DNA of 8,885 bases from Flavobacteriales bacterium (lineage in GTDB: Bacteria; Bacteroidota; Bacteroidia; Flavobacteriales; Weeksellaceae): NCBI GenBank assembly GCA_900770875.1, contig CAAGLV010000152.1:1-8885 (forward strand). Direction: 5' to 3'. A program made the position numbers and the translations under genes. Below, piece after piece: positions 1 through 6,013 of this stretch (positions are counted from its first letter, which is position 1; each line of letters begins with the position of its first letter). The notes under the pieces are model-generated. The model worked only from the letters and a program-made list of their open reading frames with translations, was not told where the DNA came from and made no database searches.

Positions 1-5
1 AGTTG

Positions 6-76
6 TAGACCCACAGGGATTCGAACCCCGACAAACGGCACCAAAAACCGGTGTGCTACCGTTACACCATGGGTCT
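6..76 (-). tRNA. tRNA-Gln (anticodon UUG), second copy in transcription order
   Basis: The minus strand folds into a 71-nt tRNA cloverleaf. The 7-bp acceptor stem is AGACCCA/TGGGTCT with discriminator A, the D-arm has a 3-bp GTG/CAC stem, and the T-arm is CGGGG-TTCGAAT-CCCTG. The anticodon loop TTTTGGT places TTG at positions 34-36, so it decodes CAA and CAG (Gln). The anticodon stem has a C-U mismatch at 27-43 and a U-G wobble at 31-39. The 3' CCA is not encoded. The gene is identical to the copy exactly 100 bp upstream and is probably co-transcribed with it. The window ends 5 nt beyond its 3' end, so its terminator cannot be seen. Confidence 0.95.
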
Positions 77-105
77 TGATATTTTAAACTTGCAATAAAA
101 ACTTG

Positions 106-176
106 TAGACCCACAGGGATTCGAACCCCGACAAACGGCACCAAAAACCGGTGTGCTACCGTTACACCATGGGTCT
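106..176 (-). tRNA. tRNA-Gln (anticodon UUG), first copy in transcription order
   Basis: The cloverleaf is the same as in the other copy: weak A1-U72 end pair, 3-bp D-stem, anticodon TTG in loop TTTTGGT, 5-bp T-stem, and no encoded CCA. It lies 29 nt upstream of the second copy. A matching -33/-7 promoter sits just upstream at 194-224, so the pair is probably transcribed as one precursor and cut apart by tRNA-processing nucleases. Two identical Gln-UUG genes would raise gene dosage. Confidence 0.95.
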
Positions 177-193
177 TTGTTTTAATTGCAGTG

Positions 194-224
194 CAAATAT
201 ATAAAGGTTTTTTGATTCTCCAAA
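194..224 (-). promoter_or_regulatory. Promoter of the tRNA-Gln pair
   Basis: On the minus strand a TTTG (221-224) is followed after 19 bp by TATATTTG (194-201). This matches the Bacteroidota sigma-A-type consensus TTTG-N19-21-TAnnTTTG. The -7 box ends 17 bp before the first base of the tRNA, which would give a very short precursor leader. It is the best promoter match in the window. Confidence 0.72.
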
Positions 225-289
225 ACTATTTTCACCCTAAATTCCACTTCTAAGCAGGTTTTTAAGTTAAATTATTGATTTTGAATTTT

Positions 290-309
290 AAAAAAAATTG
301 ATTTTTTTT
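290..309 (-). terminator. Possible weak AT-only terminator of the lipoprotein gene
   Basis: Eight A (290-297), a 4-base loop and eight T (302-309) can form an A-U-only hairpin, followed on the minus strand by more A/U. A second T8 run at 312-319 is separated from the first by CG. Such a stem is weak, so termination here is only suggested. The rest of 177-334 shows nothing beyond the tRNA promoter. Confidence 0.25.
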
Positions 310-334
310 CGTTTTTTTTGAAATAATTTAATTT

Positions 335-1507
335 TTATAGCTTCAGGCGCTTAATTTCTGACTTAAATTTTAGTTTTAAATCGTTACCAGCATCAAAAAT
401 CATCTGTTCGTTCGACGGAAATGGTAATGGTTTTGCTGCGCTTAATCTTTTATAATCCGAATTTAATGCTCTTAAATCGCCAAAATATCGTCCATATGCA
501 TTAGCAAATAAATACGAACTTGCTAATGTTTTACTTTCTTGTGGTTTTCCCGTTTGATTATCTACGACATAATAACGTGCAATTATTTTTGCTTCTTTTT
601 GCTGTTTATATTCCTCGAATTTACATTTTACATTAATTAAACGATCTACTAATACAGGTTTCCCATCGCTATCTTTTACCACTTTACCATCTACAACAAG
701 TTCTTTTTTACCATCGATTACGCTCTTTTCGAAATTAAAAACTTCTACTTTTTCTTGTTCGGGCGAAATTTGGATAGACTGAAAACTAAGTTGTATCACA
801 TAATCGTAAGATGGATTAACGGTTCCTGTATAAAATTCTGTCCATTCTGTATCTAATCCATACGAGCTAAAGTTGAGTAAATCTTGTTCTAACCTTTTAG
901 GAATTATAACTTCGGTATCGTTAAATAACTGAATTAATATTTTGTATGTTCCTTTCTTCTTAGCCTCGGACATCAATTGTTGTGTGTCTTTGTAATTTGG
1001 AGAAACGTTTTGTAACAATTTAAATGTATTAAATGCTGTTTTAGCATCGTCTTTATTTGCCGAATTAAGCCAATTTATTCCTTCTTGATATAAATAGTTT
1101 GCGTACTTATTTTTAACGGTTGTATAAGCTTTGGTATAATCTTTTATTTTAAAGTTATATTTTATTCCGTTTACTACTATTTCGTTAATTCCTTTTATAT
1201 CGTTTTGGCGTGCTTGCAAGTTGGTTAATAAACTGTATAATTCTCCGTATTTATGAGGATTATCTATATTTTGTAATTCTTTTATTCTTGCTTCATCTGC
1301 TTCTTGTCCTTTTTTATATGCTTCGTAAATTATGGGCATATACTTTTCGGCATTTTTAGTTGAAGGATTTTTTACATAAGCTTCGATTGATTGATTAAAA
1401 GCTTGATTAAAATTACCCGAAATTAATGCCGAATTAGCCGATTTATAATTACTGCACGAAGCTAAAAGTAAACATGCAGAAGAGTAAATTAGTGTTTTAA
1501 AATTCAT
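335..1507 (-). CDS. Predicted outer-membrane lipoprotein of unknown function
   Basis: This 390-aa protein begins with a short lipoprotein signal peptide: Lys4, a hydrophobic stretch at about 5-16, then lipobox L15-A16-S17-C18. It should be acylated at Cys18 after cleavage by signal peptidase II. The residues after the Cys (SNYKS) lack the acidic run used for surface export in some Flavobacteriia, so a periplasm-facing anchor is more likely. Residues 25-185 are mostly amphipathic helix with Ala-, Tyr- and Lys-rich segments, like a divergent TPR-type solenoid. From about 185 the character changes to strand-forming sequence (start KILIQLFND, with a Gly/Asp turn-rich part around VDGKKELVVDGKV), ending in a basic helix. 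I do not recognise the family. The ATG is supported by the signal peptide. It follows the xpt terminator, so it is probably transcribed alone. Confidence 0.85.
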   Translation of the reverse strand: MNFKTLIYSSACLLLASCSNYKSANSALISGNFNQAFNQSIEAYVKNPSTKNAEKYMPIIYEAYKKGQEADEARIKELQNIDNPHKYGELYSLLTNLQARQNDIKGINEIVVNGIKYNFKIKDYTKAYTTVKNKYANYLYQEGINWLNSANKDDAKTAFNTFKLLQNVSPNYKDTQQLMSEAKKKGTYKILIQLFNDTEVIIPKRLEQDLLNFSSYGLDTEWTEFYTGTVNPSYDYVIQLSFQSIQISPEQEKVEVFNFEKSVIDGKKELVVDGKVVKDSDGKPVLVDRLINVKCKFEEYKQQKEAKIIARYYVVDNQTGKPQESKTLASSYLFANAYGRYFGDLRALNSDYKRLSAAKPLPFPSNEQMIFDAGNDLKLKFKSEIKRLKL

Positions 1508-1522
1508 AGTGGTTAACTTATC

Positions 1523-1530
1523 AAAGTTTA
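1523..1530 (-). promoter_or_regulatory. TAAACTTT octamer upstream of the lipoprotein gene
   Basis: The minus strand carries TAAACTTT followed by G, with 15 nt to the ATG. The same octamer lies 17 nt before xpt and 16 nt before purH. Read as TA-nnn-TTTG it resembles a -7 box with one extra base, but no -33 TTG lies at the usual 19-22 bp. Its role as promoter or leader element is unproven. Confidence 0.35.
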
Positions 1531-1536
1531 AGATAC

Positions 1537-1570
1537 AAAAAAAGCCAAAAAATTACATTTGGCCTCTTTT
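1537..1570 (-). terminator. Rho-independent terminator of xpt
   Basis: On the minus strand a GCCAAA/TTTGGC stem (1558-1563 with 1544-1549) encloses an 8-nt loop. Outward A-U and G-U pairs extend it, and a run of seven U follows (1543-1537). The G-U pairs form only in minus-strand RNA. It starts a few bases after the xpt stop codon. Confidence 0.8.
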
Positions 1571-1576
1571 TATGAT

Positions 1577-2146
1577 TTAATCTTCAAATTCAATTTCGTT
1601 ATCACCTAACCATTTTAAACGAACTAGCGATTCTACACGAATGCCTTGATCTAACAAACGATCGCGACCTTCTTGAAAAGATTTTTCGATAATAAATCCC
1701 ATTCCTAAAAGGTTTGCACCTGCTTGTTTAATTAAGTTTTTAACACCTAAAGCTGCATTACCATTCGCTAAGAAGTCGTCGATAAAAATTACATTATCTC
1801 CTTCGTTTAAAAATTGACTGCTTACACAAACATCGTACGTTTTATCTTTTGTAAAAGAATAAACTTGCGAAGCGTAAAAATCGGCCATTGTTTTAGGTTT
1901 TGCCTTTTTTACAAAAACAACCGGCAATTCTAAAGCTAAACCAACCATAATTGCAGGCGCAATACCGCTAGCCTCAATTGTGATGATTTTATTAATGTTT
2001 AAATCAGAAAATCGCTTTACAAATTCGGCAGCAATTTCTTTCATTAAAATTGGATCCATTTGATGGTTGATAAAGCTGTCAACCTTAAGAATTCCTCCAT
2101 CAAAGCTTTTGCCATCTTTCAGAATTCGTTCTTTTAAAAGTTCCAT
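1577..2146 (-). CDS. xpt: Xanthine phosphoribosyltransferase
   Basis: This cytoplasmic type I phosphoribosyltransferase converts xanthine and PRPP to XMP and pyrophosphate for purine salvage. Its 189 aa resemble Bacillus subtilis Xpt almost end to end. Conserved features include the N-terminal LKVDSFxNHQxDP block (20-32), with Leu20 and Asn27 at the positions that contact xanthine in Xpt. The PRPP loop is [11 protein letters not shown] (122-132), and EKSFQxGR follows at 154-161. The length matches the family. It sits directly downstream of guaA, so XMP made here could feed GMP synthetase, but a strong terminator separates the genes. The leader has no Shine-Dalgarno and shares a 20-bp sequence with purH. 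No guanine riboswitch fits in the short upstream gap. Guanine may also be a substrate. Confidence 0.96.
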   Translation of the reverse strand: MELLKERILKDGKSFDGGILKVDSFINHQMDPILMKEIAAEFVKRFSDLNINKIITIEASGIAPAIMVGLALELPVVFVKKAKPKTMADFYASQVYSFTKDKTYDVCVSSQFLNEGDNVIFIDDFLANGNAALGVKNLIKQAGANLLGMGFIIEKSFQEGRDRLLDQGIRVESLVRLKWLGDNEIEFED

Positions 2147-2151
2147 TTATA

Positions 2152-2171
2152 TTTTTAGTTTTTAAAGTTTA
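2152..2171 (-). repeat. 20-bp leader shared with purH, copy at xpt
   Basis: The minus-strand sequence TAAACTTTAAAAACTAAAAA ends 5 nt before the xpt ATG. An identical 20-mer ends 4 nt before purH (7530-7549). The A-rich 3' half could serve SD-less translation initiation. The TAAACTTT half may be a variant -7 box or an operator. Function is inferred from position only. Confidence 0.6.
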
Positions 2172-2176
2172 CAAAG

Positions 2177-2204
2177 AAAAAAGTCAGCAGAGAACTGCTG
2201 ACTT
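2177..2204 (-). terminator. Rho-independent terminator of guaA
   Basis: A perfect 10-bp stem (AAGTCAGCAG with CTGCTGACTT, 2181-2190 and 2195-2204) closes a 4-nt loop and runs into six U on the minus strand (2182-2177). It begins 11 nt after the guaA stop, leaving only about 30 bp for an xpt promoter and leader. Confidence 0.92.
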
Positions 2205-2215
2205 GTATTTTTAGC

Positions 2216-3748
2216 TTATTCCCACTCGATTGTTGCTGGTGGTTTTGAGCTGATATCGTAAGCTACGCGGTTAATTCCTTTTACCTCGTTGATAATTCTG
2301 TTCGAAACTAATTCTAAGAATTCGTAAGGTAATTTAGACCATGTTGCCGTCATAAAATCGATTGTATTTGCTGAACGAACAACAGCTGTATATTCGTACG
2401 TACGCTCGTCTCCCATTACACCAACAGATTTTACTGGTAATAATACTACGAATGCTTGCGAAACTTCGTCGTATAAATTGTGTGCGTATAATTCGTCGAT
2501 AAAAATTTGATCTGCTTCTTGTAAGATTCTTACTTTTTCGGCATCAACTTCTCCTAACACACGGATTCCTAATCCTGGTCCTGGGAAAGGATGACGATAA
2601 ACTAATTCGCGAGGAATACCTAACTCAACTCCTACTTTACGTACCTCATCTTTAAATAATTCGCGTAAAGGTTCTAATAACTGAAGTTTCATATCTTCTG
2701 GTAATCCACCAACGTTGTGGTGCGATTTAATTGTTGCTGAAGGTCCTTTTACTGATTGCGACTCGATAACGTCTGGGTAAATTGTTCCTTGAGCTAAGAA
2801 AGATGCGTCATCAAACTTTTTAGATTCTTCATCAAAAACTGCTACGAAATCGCGTCCGATTGCTTTACGTTTTGCTTCTGGCTCATCAATTCCTTTTAAG
2901 CTTGTTAAGAAACGCTCTGAAGCATCAACCATTTTGATGTTCATGTTGAAGTGTTTACCGTAATTTTCCATTACTTTTTTTCCTTCGTCTTTTCTTAACA
3001 AACCTGTGTCAACAAAGATACAAGTTAATTGATCTCCGATTGCGCGGTGAATTAAAACTGCTGCTACCGAAGAATCAACACCTCCAGAAAGTCCTAAGAT
3101 TACTTTTTTGTCTCCTACAACTTCTTTAATGCGTTTAATTTCTGTTTCGATAAAATCAGTTAAAACCCAATTTTTCTCTGCTTTACAAATGTTGAATACA
3201 AAGTTTTCTAACATTTTAGATCCAAACTCAGAGTGTGTAACTTCTGGGTGGAACTGAACTGCGAAAATATTTTTTTCTTCGTTTGCTAATGCAGCAATAT
3301 CTATGTTTGATTTTCCTGTGATTGTGAATCCTGTTGGCGCTTTAACAACTTCGTCGAAGTGGCTCATCCAAACAGTTGATTTTTCTGGAACTTCGTTAAA
3401 TAAACTATTTTGAGCTAAAACAGTTAATTCAGATTTCCCGTATTCTCCTTTTTCTCCTTTTTTAACCTCTCCTCCTAATAAATGAGAGATTAATTGCATT
3501 CCGTAACAGATACCTAAAACTGGAATTCCTAATTCGAATAGTTCTTTTTCTACTAAGGCTGCTTCGTCTCCAAATACTGAAGAAGGTCCTCCTGATAAGA
3601 TGATTCCTTTTGGTTCGTGTTTTTTGATTTCTTCTACCGAAGTGTGGTAAGGGATAATTTCTGTATATACACCAAATTCTCGAATTCGACGAGCAATTAA
3701 TTGATTATATTGCGAGCCAAAATCTAAAATGATAATTCCGTTCGTCAT
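2216..3748 (-). CDS. guaA: GMP synthase (glutamine-hydrolysing)
   Basis: This enzyme makes GMP from XMP, ATP and glutamine in the cytoplasm. The 510 aa carry all parts of the bacterial single-chain form. The N-terminal class I glutamine amidotransferase has nucleophile Cys81 in GICYGMQ and its His167/Glu169 partners in QFHPE. The ATP-pyrophosphatase domain starts near residue 195, with its P-loop SGGVDSS at 221-227. The C-terminal dimerisation domain contains RHPFPGPGLGIR and the conserved ending KPPATIEWE. No key residue is missing and the length is normal. It has its own terminator, and a -7-like TAATTTTG lies 16 nt before the ATG. It links IMP made by PurH, via XMP, to guanine nucleotides. 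Confidence 0.98.
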   Translation of the reverse strand: MTNGIIILDFGSQYNQLIARRIREFGVYTEIIPYHTSVEEIKKHEPKGIILSGGPSSVFGDEAALVEKELFELGIPVLGICYGMQLISHLLGGEVKKGEKGEYGKSELTVLAQNSLFNEVPEKSTVWMSHFDEVVKAPTGFTITGKSNIDIAALANEEKNIFAVQFHPEVTHSEFGSKMLENFVFNICKAEKNWVLTDFIETEIKRIKEVVGDKKVILGLSGGVDSSVAAVLIHRAIGDQLTCIFVDTGLLRKDEGKKVMENYGKHFNMNIKMVDASERFLTSLKGIDEPEAKRKAIGRDFVAVFDEESKKFDDASFLAQGTIYPDVIESQSVKGPSATIKSHHNVGGLPEDMKLQLLEPLRELFKDEVRKVGVELGIPRELVYRHPFPGPGLGIRVLGEVDAEKVRILQEADQIFIDELYAHNLYDEVSQAFVVLLPVKSVGVMGDERTYEYTAVVRSANTIDFMTATWSKLPYEFLELVSNRIINEVKGINRVAYDISSKPPATIEWE

Positions 3749-3764
3749 TTCGTTTGTCTTTGTG

Positions 3765-3772
3765 CAAAATTA
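3765..3772 (-). promoter_or_regulatory. Candidate -7 box of guaA
   Basis: The minus strand reads TAATTTTG, an exact TAnnTTTG match, 16 nt before the ATG. The nearest TTG upstream (3798-3800) is 25 bp away, longer than the usual 19-21, so the -33 element is not convincing. Confidence 0.45.
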
Positions 3773-3849
3773 CGATTTTTATAGCTTTTATTAAAATCAA
3801 TTTTCAATTAATCAGTCGATTTACAGAAAATATTTTTTATCTTATTTTA

Positions 3850-3885
3850 TATAAATAAATAAGGACCGAAAAACTTCGATCCTTA
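3850..3885 (-). terminator. Rho-independent terminator of mtgA
   Basis: Bases 3860-3870 and 3875-3885 form an 11-bp stem with a 4-nt loop. One position is a C-A mismatch on the plus strand but a U-G pair on the minus strand, so it serves minus-strand RNA. An interrupted U-rich tail (ATTTATTTAT) follows. Confidence 0.82.
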
Positions 3886-3894
3886 CTTTATATT

Positions 3895-4566
3895 TTATTT
3901 TCCTAAAACTTCATCTAACCCTGGTAATCCCTGAATATTACGCATTTGGCGTTGTATTGCACTTGCTCTTTTGCTGATATATGGCGAAGGCGGATTTACA
4001 TTGTATTTTTGTGGTAATGGCAAAGCGGCTGCTATACGAGCGGCTTCGTTTTTAGTTAAATCGATGGCTGGCTTTTTAAAGTAATATTCTGCAGCGGCTT
4101 CGATACCAAAAACTCCGATTCCCATTTCGGAAGTGTTTAAATACATTTCTAAAATTCGTTGTTTTCCCCAAATTTTTTCGATCATAAAAGTATAATAAAC
4201 TTCTAATCCTTTTCTTAACCAAGAACGACCTTGCCAAAGAAAAACATTTTTAGCAACTTGTTGCGAAATGGTTGAACCTCCTCTTAATTTTTTACCTTCT
4301 AAATTACTCTCCATTGCTTTTTGGATTCCATCTAAATCGAATCCGTTATGTGTTGGAAATTTTTGATCTTCGGAAGCAATAACGGCTAATTTAATATTGT
4401 CGCCCATCTCTTCGTAAGAAACATAATCACGATCTAATTTACCTTGTTCTAATAATTGCTGAAACTGTGTAATTGTAATTGGTGGGTTAACAAATTTTAA
4501 TGCAAAAATGTAAACGAATTGAATTACAAGTAAGAAAAGAATAACTTTTCGGATAATTTTAAACAT
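3895..4566 (-). CDS. mtgA: Monofunctional biosynthetic peptidoglycan glycosyltransferase
   Basis: This inner-membrane enzyme polymerises lipid II into glycan strands. It is a GT51 domain without a transpeptidase part. The 223-aa protein has one N-terminal membrane anchor (about 8-26, after a basic start). The catalytic domain follows, with motif 1 SEDQKFxxHxGFD at 65-77 (catalytic Glu66) and motif 2 GGSTISQQVAKN at 96-107. The KGLEVYYTFMIEK region holds Glu122, 56 residues after Glu66, the same spacing as the two catalytic glutamates of other GT51 enzymes. ILEMYLN follows at 138-144. Length is normal for MtgA. It interrupts the purine genes but has its own candidate promoter and terminator, so the proximity does not imply shared function. 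Confidence 0.95.
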   Translation of the reverse strand: MFKIIRKVILFLLVIQFVYIFALKFVNPPITITQFQQLLEQGKLDRDYVSYEEMGDNIKLAVIASEDQKFPTHNGFDLDGIQKAMESNLEGKKLRGGSTISQQVAKNVFLWQGRSWLRKGLEVYYTFMIEKIWGKQRILEMYLNTSEMGIGVFGIEAAAEYYFKKPAIDLTKNEAARIAAALPLPQKYNVNPPSPYISKRASAIQRQMRNIQGLPGLDEVLGK

Positions 4567-4589
4567 ATTTTAGCTTGTATTTAAAGCAG

Positions 4590-4623
4590 CAAATTTAATT
4601 GAAATATTGATTTTTGGAACAAA
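4590..4623 (-). promoter_or_regulatory. Candidate mtgA promoter overlapping the purD terminator
   Basis: TTTG (4620-4623) and TAAATTTG (4590-4597) are separated by 22 bp on the minus strand, close to the Bacteroidota TTTG-N19-21-TAnnTTTG pattern. The -7 box ends 23 nt before the ATG. The -33 element is also the last part of the purD terminator U-tract. Confidence 0.5.
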
Positions 4624-4650
4624 AAAACTTCTCATAAAAATGAGAAGTTT
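4621..4650 (-). terminator. Rho-independent terminator of purD
   Basis: An 11-bp perfect stem (AAACTTCTCAT with ATGAGAAGTTT, 4625-4635 and 4640-4650) has a 4-nt loop and runs into a U-tract down to 4621 on the minus strand. It starts 30 nt after the purD stop codon. Confidence 0.92.
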
Positions 4651-4680
4651 CTTAAATAATATAAACTTTGTTTTTGACTT

Positions 4681-5934
4681 TTAAATTACACCGATGTCGT
4701 TACGGTAATATTCATAATCAAAATGTACTTTTTTAATGTTTTCGTAAGCAATTGTACGAGCATCGGCTAAAGAATTTCCTAATCCTACAATATTAATTAC
4801 GCGTCCGCCCGAAGTTACTATATCATCTCCGTTTAATTTTGCACCTGCAATAAAGTTAGGACATTCTACTTTTTCTAAACCATTAATTTGATATCCTTTT
4901 TCGTAATTACCTGGATATCCGCCCGAAACCATTACCACACAACAAGCCGATTGATTTTTAAATGATAAATCAAAATCTTCGCCTTTTATTGCTTTTGTAA
5001 CCGATTCGTATAAATCTGTTTCTAATAAAGGTAAAGTTGTTTGCGTTTCTGGATCGCCCATTCTTAGGTTATACTCTAATAAATAAACGCCTTTTGAGGT
5101 AATCATTAAACCAAAGAAAATAACACCTGCGAATGCTAATCCTTCTTTAATTAAACCGCATTTTGTAGGTTCCATAATCTCTTCAACAAATAAACGATTA
5201 TGTTCATCTATAAATAATGGATTTGGAGCAATAACACCCATTCCACCAGTATTTAAACCAGTTTCTCCTTCGCCGATTTTTTTATGATCTTTTGCCGAAA
5301 CAAATGGGACAATTTTTTTACCATTAAAGAACGATAAAATCGATGCTTCGAAACCTTCTAAATATTCTTCGATAACTACTTCGTTTCCTGCATCACCAAA
5401 AGTTTTATCTTCCATAATTTCGAATACAGCTTGTTTCGCTTCCTCAAAATCTTGACAGATGATTACTCCTTTACCTGCTGCTAAACCAGATGCTTTTACT
5501 ACGATTGGATATTCTTGTGTTTCTAAATATTCGATCGCAAGCATTGGCCCTTGAAAGTTTTTATACTTTGCTGTTTTTACACCATATTTTGCCATAAAAT
5601 CTTTCGCAAAAGCTTTAGAAGCTTCTAACTGAGCAGCTGCTTTATGCGGTCCAAAAACTGCTAAGTTTTCTGCCTGAAAAAGATCTACAATCCCGTCGGC
5701 TAATTCAGCTTCAGGACCAACAAAAGTTAAATCGATTTGATTTTCTTTTGCAAAATCTTTCATTTCTTCGATAGAAGATAACGCTACATTAGTTCCGATT
5801 TGTGCAGTTCCGGCATTTCCTGGAGCAAAAAATAGTTCTAAGTTTTCTTCTTTATTTTTAAAATCATCGGCAAACTTCCATCCAATAGCATGTTCGCGTC
5901 CGCCAGATCCGATAATTAAAATTTTAGTGTTCAT
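4681..5934 (-). CDS. purD: Phosphoribosylamine-glycine ligase (GAR synthetase)
   Basis: This cytoplasmic enzyme joins phosphoribosylamine and glycine with ATP to make GAR, step 2 of de novo IMP synthesis. The 417-aa single-domain protein has the usual order. The N-terminal part carries GSGGREHA (9-16) and VGPEAELADG (72-81). The ATP-grasp core has KASGLAAGKGV (147-157), NTGGMG (228-233) and the metal-binding segment EYNLRMGDPETQ (287-298). A C-terminal GARS domain completes it. It is slightly shorter than many homologues but complete. Its product GAR is the substrate of PurN, encoded two genes upstream. It lies 79 bp behind purH, with an inverted repeat rather than a terminator in between, so both read-through from purH and a promoter of its own are possible. 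Confidence 0.98.
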   Translation of the reverse strand: MNTKILIIGSGGREHAIGWKFADDFKNKEENLELFFAPGNAGTAQIGTNVALSSIEEMKDFAKENQIDLTFVGPEAELADGIVDLFQAENLAVFGPHKAAAQLEASKAFAKDFMAKYGVKTAKYKNFQGPMLAIEYLETQEYPIVVKASGLAAGKGVIICQDFEEAKQAVFEIMEDKTFGDAGNEVVIEEYLEGFEASILSFFNGKKIVPFVSAKDHKKIGEGETGLNTGGMGVIAPNPLFIDEHNRLFVEEIMEPTKCGLIKEGLAFAGVIFFGLMITSKGVYLLEYNLRMGDPETQTTLPLLETDLYESVTKAIKGEDFDLSFKNQSACCVVMVSGGYPGNYEKGYQINGLEKVECPNFIAGAKLNGDDIVTSGGRVINIVGLGNSLADARTIAYENIKKVHFDYEYYRNDIGVI

Positions 5935-5950
5935 TGTGTTTGTAATTTGG

Positions 5951-5975
5951 GTAATAACCGAAAGTTAATTATTAC
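5951..5975 (-). repeat. Second inverted repeat in the purH-purD gap
   Basis: GTAATAA (5951-5957) and TTATTAC (5969-5975) are inverted over an 11-nt loop. One arm shares bases 5969-5970 with the larger inverted repeat, so the two hairpins cannot both form fully. No U-tract follows. Confidence 0.5.
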
Positions 5976-6001
5976 TTGATTCATTAAACAATTAACTTTC
6001 G
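5959..6001 (-). repeat. 12-bp inverted repeat between purH and purD
   Basis: CGAAAGTTAATT (5959-5970) and AATTAACTTTCG (5990-6001) are perfect inverted copies around a 19-nt loop, starting 12 nt after the purH stop. No U-tract follows on the minus strand, so it is not a standard terminator. The arms contain the candidate purD -7 and -33 elements. It may be an operator, an mRNA-stabilising hairpin or an attenuator. Confidence 0.7.
5960..5991 (-). promoter_or_regulatory. Candidate purD promoter inside the inverted repeat
   Basis: On the minus strand TTG (5989-5991) precedes TAACTTTC (5960-5967) by 21 bp. The -7 box matches TAnnTTTG at all but the last base. The -33 overlaps one arm of the repeat and the -7 lies in the other, a layout that suits repressor control. 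The -7 match is imperfect. Confidence 0.38.
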
Positions 6002-6013
6002 ATAAACTATTTT

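Larger units (their letters stand above)
3..177. repeat. Direct tandem repeat of 75 bp with 100-bp period (the two tRNA-Gln genes)
   Basis: Bases 3-77 and 103-177 are identical, covering the whole tRNA plus a few flanking bases. The 25 bp between them are not repeated. The perfect identity of tRNA and near flanks suggests local duplication or gene conversion of a single tRNA gene. Confidence 0.95.

Noticed and set aside
3..177. CRISPR-like or mobile-element repeat
   Set aside because: The two 75-bp repeats are complete tRNA-Gln genes with cloverleaf folds and a tRNA-type promoter. There are only two units and no cas or transposase gene.
335..1507. Surface-exposed lipoprotein via a Bacteroidota lipoprotein export signal
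   Set aside because: Residues after Cys18 (SNYKS) have no cluster of Asp/Glu, so surface export is not supported.
2147..2215. Guanine riboswitch upstream of xpt, as in Bacillus
   Set aside because: The gap is only 69 bp and most of it is the guaA terminator hairpin. There is no room for the three-way-junction aptamer, and none of its conserved loops are visible.
3895..4566. Truncated bifunctional penicillin-binding protein
   Set aside because: The protein ends cleanly after a full GT51 domain with normal MtgA length and a terminator just behind it. No transpeptidase remnant is seen downstream.
5959..6001. Standard intrinsic terminator of purH
   Set aside because: The inverted repeat has a 19-nt loop and no U-tract on the minus strand, unlike the six clear terminators nearby.
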